From Anaerolineae bacterium (GTDB taxonomy: Bacteria; Chloroflexota; Anaerolineae; Promineifilales; Promineifilaceae), in the NCBI GenBank assembly GCA_028277515.1, contig JANQGC010000012.1, positions 1-27,737 of the forward strand: a stretch of 27,737 bases of DNA, in the 5' to 3' direction. Made by a program: the position numbers and the translations under genes. Positions 21,890 through 27,737 of the stretch are shown piece by piece. Below the pieces are notes generated by a model that saw nothing but the letters and a program-made list of their open reading frames with translations, ran no database searches and had not been told where the DNA came from. Every line of letters starts with the position of its first letter. Position 1 is the first letter of the stretch.

Positions 21890-23680
21890 TCACCAGGGCT
21901 GGAAGGTGGTAAGGAAGTAGTTTCCACCCGTTAAAGAAAGATCCTGGATATTGGTAATTCCATCTGCATTGATGTCTGTGTTTCCTTGGCCGCCGCAGTC
22001 ACCTCCCACAAGATAAGCGCTGCCGATACAACTTACATCTAAAATATCAATGACCCCATCATTGTTGGCGTCCCCTCCCGATAGCTGGGTGGCTGAGGCT
22101 ACATAAACATCTCCATCGTTCAAAATAACTGGATCAAGTTCATTGGTCAGATATAGTAAGTGAGCAGCTTCAAAGCGGTATGAGGAACCACTTAATAAAA
22201 CAGGAACGGAGGCGCTGTAACTGCCATCGACAGCACTGAAAATTGTCGTTGTGTCTGGGAAGTTACCACCATTATCCTTAAAAGTCACATTGCCTTCATC
22301 TATCGGTGTCAACCTGCCTTGTAATTCAACATAGCCCAAAATGTCAGCGTAACCACAGTCATCGGCGACATACACCTTGAGAGGCGTGGCGGGGAGCATA
22401 ACTGTAATAACGAAGCCATCTTTATCGGACAGGGTAATAGGACCGATAATCATATCAAATATCCCGATGCCTGTGGGAGATAAGTTGATACTTGCAATCG
22501 TACCGCTGCCATCAGACGGAGGTGTAGGCTGTGTTTTAGCCACGGCAAATTGACAGATTCCAGCGGCGCAATCAGCATTCCATCCCGGCGGAATTAGCCC
22601 CCCGCTGGTATCAAACCAGGTGTTATCAAAGGAACCAGTGGCCGTAACCAAAGATGGATCGTAACTGACCGAGACTTCATACCCATAGAGATCATAAATA
22701 TTTATCAAGTCAATATTAACCGTTTCATCTTGGCCGCAAACCAGTAGTTCATCAGGAGGATCAGTGATAATTTCGCCACAGCCTGTTACAGTAAGAGGAA
22801 TGTCGGGAAGGCTGATAGGAATTTCAAACCCATCAATATCAGTTAGAACCACATTTTCGAAAACCAGGTTAAAAGTTCCTGTCGATAATGGAGACAGCGC
22901 CAGTGACACAACAAATCCACTTCCATTAAGCGAGTCAGCGGGAGCGGTTTTCGAGACTGCAAAAAGGCAGTCGCCACCGGAACATGACTCATCTACAATA
23001 AAAGCGTCATTGCTGGTATCAAACCAGCTATCTACAAAATTGCCGGAGACGGTAACAATAGATTCATCATAACTCAATTGAATTTGATATCCATAAAGAT
23101 CGGTCACATCATTTATTTTTATATCTACAGTTTCTGTCTGATTGCAAACAGTTATGTGATTAGGAGGATCGGTGGTAATCGATCCACAGGCAGTGACTGA
23201 CAGTGGGGAACCCGGTAAATTTGAAGATAGTTCAAACCCATCAACATCAGTTAGGACTACATTCTCAATGACCAGATCAGAAGCACCGAAACTCACTCGA
23301 TCTAAATCAATCTTCACGACTGTGCCACTGCCGGATAGCGGCCCTGCAGGGCTAGATTTTGATACCGCAAATAAACAGGAGCCGGAAGCACAGGAACCAT
23401 CAACGATAAGTGCATCCGTTGTGGTGTCAAACCAACTGTTATCAAAAGATCCGGTTGCCTCAATAATTGTTTCATCATAACTTACTTCGATCTGATATCC
23501 GTATAAGTCGGTAACATCTTTGATTTGAATTTCAACGGTTTCTGTCTGGTCACAAACCGCAATTTCATCGGCCGGGTTGGTAACAATTTCCGCTGTCATA
23601 GAAGCTGAAACACTCAGAGTTATCGCCAAACTCCCAAAGACCAAGAGGATGACAAGCGACAGCCGATTTTTCATGAACAT
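21890..23680 (-). CDS. Scaffoldin-like protein: three cohesins plus dockerin
   Basis: From the start at 23680 the protein is 596 aa (611 aa from 23725). After a signal peptide (M-K-N-R-L-S-L-V-I-L-L-V-F), three cohesin-like domains follow in tandem, each about 135 residues and each with D-L-Y-G-Y and a F-D-N/S-x-W-F-D-T motif (numbering of the long form: 46-182, 183-317, 318-457). Next come a CnaB-like beta domain (458-549) and a dockerin (550-611) with loops D552-x-N554-x-D556-xxx-D560-xx-D563 and D584-x-N586-x-D588-xxx-N592-xx-D595. It ends F-Q-P-W. Three receptor domains and one plug make it the best scaffold candidate of the cluster. Transcribed with its neighbour 65 bases upstream (20 bases if the long start is used). 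Its partner specificity is untested. Confidence 0.85.
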   Translation of the reverse strand: MFMKNRLSLVILLVFGSLAITLSVSASMTAEIVTNPADEIAVCDQTETVEIQIKDVTDLYGYQIEVSYDETIIEATGSFDNSWFDTTTDALIVDGSCASGSCLFAVSKSSPAGPLSGSGTVVKIDLDRVSFGASDLVIENVVLTDVDGFELSSNLPGSPLSVTACGSITTDPPNHITVCNQTETVDIKINDVTDLYGYQIQLSYDESIVTVSGNFVDSWFDTSNDAFIVDESCSGGDCLFAVSKTAPADSLNGSGFVVSLALSPLSTGTFNLVFENVVLTDIDGFEIPISLPDIPLTVTGCGEIITDPPDELLVCGQDETVNIDLINIYDLYGYEVSVSYDPSLVTATGSFDNTWFDTSGGLIPPGWNADCAAGICQFAVAKTQPTPPSDGSGTIASINLSPTGIGIFDMIIGPITLSDKDGFVITVMLPATPLKVYVADDCGYADILGYVELQGRLTPIDEGNVTFKDNGGNFPDTTTIFSAVDGSYSASVPVLLSGSSYRFEAAHLLYLTNELDPVILNDGDVYVASATQLSGGDANNDGVIDILDVSCIGSAYLVGGDCGGQGNTDINADGITNIQDLSLTGGNYFLTTFQPW

Positions 23681-23745
23681 AGAATTCCTAAACCGGTGAA
23701 TCGCGCCCGAAAGAAACGTTTTCATTAATAATTAAACCTTGCTTT

Positions 23746-24642
23746 TTACCAGGCCTGCCAGGTCACTCTTGAATAGTTGCCACCTGTCAGCGCCAAATCT
23801 TGGATATTTGTTATGCCGTCGGCATTGATGTCCGTATCACCAGAAAGGCCACAGGGACCTGAGACCATCATGAAAGAAGCGCCGATACAGCTTGCATCAA
23901 CAATATCAATGGTTCCACTGTTATCAGCATCACCGCCCCGGAGACGAGTTGCGGTGGCGTTATAATTATCACCAGGATTGAGCGTCACCGGATCCAATTC
24001 ATTGCCCAGGTAGAGTAGATGGGTCGCTTCAAAACGATAATCGGAGCCGGTAGGCAAGACAGGCACAGCGGGAAAGCTGTAAGTGCCGTCGGCCGCGCTG
24101 AACTGCATAGTTATAGCGGGAAAATTACCACCATTGTCGATCAGTTTGACATCACCTTCGTCGATTGGGGTTAGGCGACCTTGCAATTCGACCACCCCAC
24201 TGACGGCGGCGCTGCCGCAAACGGTGACTTTCAATGGAAGAGTGGGCAGATCGACAGGAATTTCAAACCCGTCAACGTTGGAGAGGGTCACAGAATCAAT
24301 CGTCAGGTTAAACGTGCCGGCCGCTAGTGGAGCCAGCTCGATTGAAGCGACTGTTCCAGCGCCGCTTAACGGCGTGCCTGGATTGGTTTTGGTGGCCGCA
24401 AACAAACATGAACCCCCGGAGCAGGTACTATCAACAATATAGGCATTACTTGTCGTGTCAAACCAGCTGTTCTCTAATGCACCGGTTGCTGATACAAGGG
24501 AATCATCGTAACTCAATTCAATCTGATAGCCGTATAAATTGCTGACGCCATTTAAGACAATACTGACGGCTTCATTAGAACCACAGACAAGCAATTCATC
24601 CTCTGGAACCAGAGATATTTCGGTCGGTTCCATATCATAAAT
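23746..24642 (-). repeat. Duplicated cohesin-CnaB-dockerin module (copy 1 of 2)
   Basis: This part of the gene parallels 26160-27030 over about 290 codons. In the CnaB part both encode V-S-G-V-V-E-L-Q-G-R-L-T-P-I-D-E-G-D-V-K followed by L-I-D-N-G-G, and both have near-identical L-Y-L-G-N-E-L-D-P-V segments. DNA runs such as CGATCAGTTTGACATC also match. The N-terminal ligand-binding parts are unrelated, so a docking cassette was duplicated and joined to different heads. Confidence 0.7.
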
Positions 24643-26073
24643 ATCGAGGAATTCGGCCGTACCAATGCTTAAGTTATCAACATGCCCGGTAAAAGAAGTT
24701 ACCCAACCGCTACCCACATTAGCTCCAAAACCGTAGAGGATTGTGGCATCGGGATACAGAGAAATGAAGGTTGCCCAGGTGACGGGATCGCTGATCGATC
24801 CCGGTCCTGTAAAACCGCTGGCCCATACACCCGCGCCGGCTGTAAGTACATCCCAGGTCTGCCAGGTATTGGGAATAATAGTGTGGCTATAATAGGGTTC
24901 GAAATTTAGAGTTGCATAATCGTCCACGCCTGTTGTACCTGGTCCATCCGGGTCAATTTCCATCTGTAGGGTTGGGGCAAGCGTTGAAGAATCACCATAG
25001 GTACTGTATCCAAGCGTCGTAATATCAGCCAGTGGAATCCCCTCGCCGGAGGGGCTGAAAATGCCATAATCGTAGTTAAAGAAAGTCGCTTTATCCCCGG
25101 AACCGGTGGTAGACATTTGTAGGCTGCCAGCCCCCCAGGGAGGTGTATCCGGCCCTTCTACAAATTCGATGGCCCCGGCGCCCGCCTGGTTGGTAAAAGC
25201 CCAATCCACACCAATATTACCCGCCGTTACCACTTCTGGAACCACGCGTGAGGAAAGAGAGATATTGTCAATCAGAAAGCCCTTGCCGGAGGTAGCCGGC
25301 GCGGCCGTTCCCGACACCCTGAACAACAATGAATCCACCGTGCGCGACTCTGGCGGTTCGCAGTCGCGGAAATAATCTTCCCAGCTATTGTGCGTGATTT
25401 TCAATTCCCCATCGACATAAAGTTCGACAATATCGTTGTTTATCCCATCCAAAAAAGTCATCGTAAGCTTAATGGTATGGGACACAGTTCTATCCAAGCC
25501 GGAAGCAGCCGGCAGAAAAACAAAATTAAGCCCACTCCCGCATGAATTTCCCAGCGTTGTATCATAACCATAGAAGTTCACTTCCAACCCACTGGATGTA
25601 TCAGCCATTTGCACCCAACTCATTCGTGCCGTATCACCACGATTGGGGCTGACCACAACGGACAAGCCGGACTGCTCATTGTTGGGATCTACGGAAGCGA
25701 ATTCCCACTCCGCTTCAAAATAATTTTGCCGCTGGCCACCCGAAAAGCCACCATTAAGGGCGGTACTTTCACCCGCCTCATCAACCAAAGATTTGGTGAA
25801 AGTCTGGTCGCTAAATGAACCGCTGATAACTGCATTAGAGATGCGCAGGCTGCGGCTGCCAAAGCCGGGGTAAGATAAACTTAAAGCCGCTTGATCAACG
25901 ACCTCTACATCAAAAGCGGCTCCAGTTTGACTCCAACCATCCTGGCCGTTTACGCTTCCTAAAGCATAGGTTTCCAGGTCCAAAAATGCAGAGTCAGCGA
26001 ATGTCGGGATGAGGACCATAACAAAGATGACATATAATACAAAAGACAAAAGTAAATTTCGCTTTGGCTGCAT
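23746..26073 (-). CDS. Secreted jelly-roll-containing cohesin-dockerin protein
   Basis: This 775-aa protein has a signal peptide (1-27). Two beta-sandwich-like segments follow. The first (about 30-275) resembles a concanavalin-type or polysaccharide-binding domain and ends in a W-E-D-Y-F-R-D-C region and G-K-G-F-L-I-D-N-I-S-L. The second (about 283-472) ends G-H-V-D-N-L-S-I-G. A cohesin-like domain (about 488-620; E-N-S-W-F-D-T-T), a CnaB-like domain (622-710) and a dockerin (713-775, ending W-Q-A-W) complete it. The first part probably binds a polymer or glycan, but no ligand can be named. AGGAGG lies nine bases ahead of the ATG. Its last ~290 residues are close to those of the next gene, implying recent duplication. 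Confidence 0.85.
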   Translation of the reverse strand: MQPKRNLLLSFVLYVIFVMVLIPTFADSAFLDLETYALGSVNGQDGWSQTGAAFDVEVVDQAALSLSYPGFGSRSLRISNAVISGSFSDQTFTKSLVDEAGESTALNGGFSGGQRQNYFEAEWEFASVDPNNEQSGLSVVVSPNRGDTARMSWVQMADTSSGLEVNFYGYDTTLGNSCGSGLNFVFLPAASGLDRTVSHTIKLTMTFLDGINNDIVELYVDGELKITHNSWEDYFRDCEPPESRTVDSLLFRVSGTAAPATSGKGFLIDNISLSSRVVPEVVTAGNIGVDWAFTNQAGAGAIEFVEGPDTPPWGAGSLQMSTTGSGDKATFFNYDYGIFSPSGEGIPLADITTLGYSTYGDSSTLAPTLQMEIDPDGPGTTGVDDYATLNFEPYYSHTIIPNTWQTWDVLTAGAGVWASGFTGPGSISDPVTWATFISLYPDATILYGFGANVGSGWVTSFTGHVDNLSIGTAEFLDIYDMEPTEISLVPEDELLVCGSNEAVSIVLNGVSNLYGYQIELSYDDSLVSATGALENSWFDTTSNAYIVDSTCSGGSCLFAATKTNPGTPLSGAGTVASIELAPLAAGTFNLTIDSVTLSNVDGFEIPVDLPTLPLKVTVCGSAAVSGVVELQGRLTPIDEGDVKLIDNGGNFPAITMQFSAADGTYSFPAVPVLPTGSDYRFEATHLLYLGNELDPVTLNPGDNYNATATRLRGGDADNSGTIDIVDASCIGASFMMVSGPCGLSGDTDINADGITNIQDLALTGGNYSRVTWQAW

Positions 26074-26114
26074 AAGATAGTCCTCCTAAATATAAAACAG
26101 AGTTTATGAGGGGA

Positions 26115-26146
26115 TAAGTGGAGACATCAAACGATGTCTCCACTTA
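26115..26146. terminator. Perfect 14-bp hairpin between two cohesin-dockerin genes
   Basis: TAAGTGGAGACATC (26115-26128) and GATGTCTCCACTTA (26133-26146) form an uninterrupted 14-bp stem with an AAAC loop, 14 bases past the stop of the upstream minus-strand gene. The strand downstream of it on the minus side lacks a U-tract (TCCCCTC). It may stabilise the 3' end or partly terminate rather than act as a classical terminator. The following gene's AGGAGG lies 32 bases further on. Confidence 0.6.
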
Positions 26147-26159
26147 ATTTATTCATTCA

Positions 26160-27030
26160 CTACCACGGCTGCCAGGTCGATTTGAAGTAATTACCACCGA
26201 CTATAGCCAGGTCCTGGATATTCGTAACACCATCAGCGTTAATATCCGTGCTGCCGGTTCCCATGCAAGTACTGCCAACAAGGAAGGCGCTGCCGATGCA
26301 ACTGGCATCACCAATATCAACAACCGTATCATTGTTGGCATCACCACCCCATAGACGGGTTGTGGCAGCCACATAATTATCACTGGGATTTAGTATTACC
26401 GGATCCAATTCGTTTCCTAAGTAGAGTAAATGAGTCGCTTCAAAACGATAACTTGAGCCGGTGGGCAAGACAGGTACACTGGGAATACTATAAGTGCCAT
26501 CAACATTGCTAAATTGCACCGTAATATCCGGGAAGTCACCACCGTTATCGATCAGTTTGACATCCCCTTCATCAATGGGGGTTAAACGTCCTTGCAGTTC
26601 AACCACACCGCTGACGGCGGCATAACCACAGACGGTGACATCAAGAGGTGTTGCTGGGAGATCAATTGGGATGGGAAATCCGTCGATATCGGTAAGTACA
26701 ACATCATGAATCGTCAAATTAGTAGTTCCGCTTGCCAATGACGAAAGTTCAATCGTTGCCACGGGTCCACTGCCGACCACGGGAGTGGACGGATCGTTTT
26801 TGGTAACCGCGAACTGGCAATTCCCAGAGGTGCAATTCGCGTCCCAATCCGGCGTGACAATCAATTGACCGGTCGTATCAAACCAACTGTTGACCCAACC
26901 CCCGGTTGCCGTCACTGCGCTGTCATCATAACTGACTTCAAACTGATAACCATAAACATCAGCCACATTGTTGAAGTAAATGGTGACTGTTTTATCGTCA
27001 CAAACCAAAACCTCATCTTCCGGAGTGGTG
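26160..27030 (-). repeat. Duplicated cohesin-CnaB-dockerin module (copy 2 of 2)
   Basis: Partner of the copy at 23746-24642. The CnaB-dockerin half is more alike than the cohesin half, and a third, more diverged version forms the end of the triple-cohesin protein (21890-22680). The gradient suggests stepwise duplication with faster change in the cohesin part. Confidence 0.65.
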
Positions 27031-27737
27031 GTGATTTCAGTGGGCAGTGAGCTGCAGGGACCGCTTCCCAGGCACAGCTCAACATTGTCAATAGCAAAGG
27101 ATTGATTTTCTGATACTGTTGGGAACCAACCGTAACGATTGCCACCGGTAATAGCCGGAATGTAGTTGTCTGCTCCACCACTTATCTGCTGGAACACCTG
27201 TGTACCACCAGGATTCAACAAATTCATTTCTACTTGTAGCACGCCACCACCGTCAGAAAATACATGCTGCAAGGTATACCATCCAGCAGTGGTAACTAGA
27301 TGATTGATTGTATATGCGGTGTCAAGATCCTGGCGAATAGAGGGGGGAGCATTGTTGTCAGCAGCTACCCATAACCCATTAGATTGCTTGCTGACATGGA
27401 AGATGAAGTCTTGTATATGGTCGTTGTCCGTGCCGTTGGAGGCGACTGAATATTGAAAGCCTTCACCTGTCGCCCATGCGGGATCGAGGTAAACATCCAT
27501 CTCCGCCGTATAGCCCCCGCCAGGTAACCATTCAGAATATCCTGAGAAGCGAGTAAAGGCGGCCGAACCTACCGAAGGGGCGCTGACATCGGCATGATAA
27601 CTGCCATCGGCTGAAGTAATGCCATCGGTCCCCGAAGCAACCTGGACAATCGAGCCGCCAAAGTCGAACCAGCCGCCCGTGCCGGTCTCGAAACCCTGCG
27701 ACCAGGGCACAACTGATTCGTAAAGCGACCAGGGATC
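26160..27737 (-). CDS. Jelly-roll cohesin-dockerin protein, N-terminus beyond the window
   Basis: The reading frame is open to the right edge, so the true start lies outside; a GTG at 27710 is internal. The visible 525 codons begin with a beta-sandwich segment (about 215 residues) showing Q-G-F-E-T-G-T-G-G-W, E-M-D-V-Y-L-D-P and a closing S-F-A-I-D-N-V-E-L, the pattern of concanavalin-like adhesive modules. Then come a cohesin-like domain (V-N-S-W-F-D-T-T-G), a CnaB-like domain and a dockerin with two full calcium loops (D-A-N-N-D and D-I-N-A-D), ending T-W-Q-P-W. Sequence from the cohesin to the end is nearly parallel to the neighbouring 23746-26073 gene. Likely a surface-complex subunit that binds a ligand. 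Confidence 0.83.
   Translation of the reverse strand, partial: DPWSLYESVVPWSQGFETGTGGWFDFGGSIVQVASGTDGITSADGSYHADVSAPSVGSAAFTRFSGYSEWLPGGGYTAEMDVYLDPAWATGEGFQYSVASNGTDNDHIQDFIFHVSKQSNGLWVAADNNAPPSIRQDLDTAYTINHLVTTAGWYTLQHVFSDGGGVLQVEMNLLNPGGTQVFQQISGGADNYIPAITGGNRYGWFPTVSENQSFAIDNVELCLGSGPCSSLPTEITTTPEDEVLVCDDKTVTIYFNNVADVYGYQFEVSYDDSAVTATGGWVNSWFDTTGQLIVTPDWDANCTSGNCQFAVTKNDPSTPVVGSGPVATIELSSLASGTTNLTIHDVVLTDIDGFPIPIDLPATPLDVTVCGYAAVSGVVELQGRLTPIDEGDVKLIDNGGDFPDITVQFSNVDGTYSIPSVPVLPTGSSYRFEATHLLYLGNELDPVILNPSDNYVAATTRLWGGDANNDTVVDIGDASCIGSAFLVGSTCMGTGSTDINADGVTNIQDLAIVGGNYFKSTWQPW

Noticed and set aside
22764..23480. Two 102-aa plus-strand ORFs opposite the triple-cohesin gene
   Set aside because: They fall at the same place in two repeated cohesin modules and mirror codon use of the real gene on the other strand. 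They are shadows of the repeat, not separate genes.
11895..27737. Classical cellulosome
   Set aside because: No glycoside hydrolase, carbohydrate esterase or CBM of a recognised cellulosomal type is present, and the only enzyme is a cysteine protease that carries a cohesin rather than a dockerin.
1..27737. CRISPR array
   Set aside because: No regularly spaced short direct repeats were seen. The repeats found are protein-module duplications, a tandem 12-mer and isolated palindromes.

Overview
The window looks like bacterial accessory chromosome, most likely from a Chloroflexota (Anaerolineae/Caldilineae-like) organism. This is an inference from gene style. A giant MalT/LAL-type LuxR regulator is paired with a ~90-aa companion ORF, there are many secreted cohesin proteins, and one secreted protein ends in a 'YLPIIL'-like tail. 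No ribosomal or housekeeping gene is present to confirm the phylum.

Layout. (1) 1-5590 is probably the right end of an integrated element. From the left edge it holds a cut-off PIN (VapC-type) toxin start and its Phd/YefM antitoxin, a small unknown ORF, a DUF4145-like zinc-ribbon protein, a frame-disrupted lipoprotein, three unknown genes (one membrane protein) and a tyrosine integrase (4368-5444). The integrase is followed at once by the 3' half of an initiator tRNA, a typical attachment-site scar with its terminator. (2) 5842-10776, all on the minus strand, is a LuxR/MalT-type ATPase regulator, a small companion protein and a sulfatase, with a cluster of palindromes between regulator and targets. 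A second 11-bp tRNA-end relic plus terminator lies just beyond the regulator's 5' end. (3) 11088-11814 is a decayed IS5-type insertion sequence. (4) 11895-27737 is an extracellular assembly locus: eight secreted or membrane-anchored proteins carrying about ten cohesin-like domains. Four of them also carry a C-terminal type I-like dockerin. One is a large C25 (gingipain-like) cysteine protease, and two are cohesins tethered by a C-terminal membrane helix.

Inside region 4 lies a two-gene lasso-peptide unit: an asparagine-synthetase-like cyclase (17554-19446) and, 10 nt downstream, a 65-aa precursor (19457-19654). The precursor has the leader pattern YxxP-x-L-xxx-G-xxxxx-T and a predicted 20-aa core beginning with Gly and having Glu at core position 8. 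No leader-recognition (RRE/B1) or leader-peptidase (B2) gene is visible in the window, which is the main puzzle of that unit.

Working model (inference). The cohesin/dockerin proteins form a non-cellulosomal surface complex. The membrane-tethered cohesins would act as receptors, the cohesin-plus-dockerin proteins as polymerising or adaptor subunits carrying jelly-roll-like ligand-binding domains, and the C25 protease as a docked enzyme. No glycoside hydrolase is seen, so classical cellulose degradation is not supported. Domain boundaries, family names and starts were read by eye from translations. No database search was possible.
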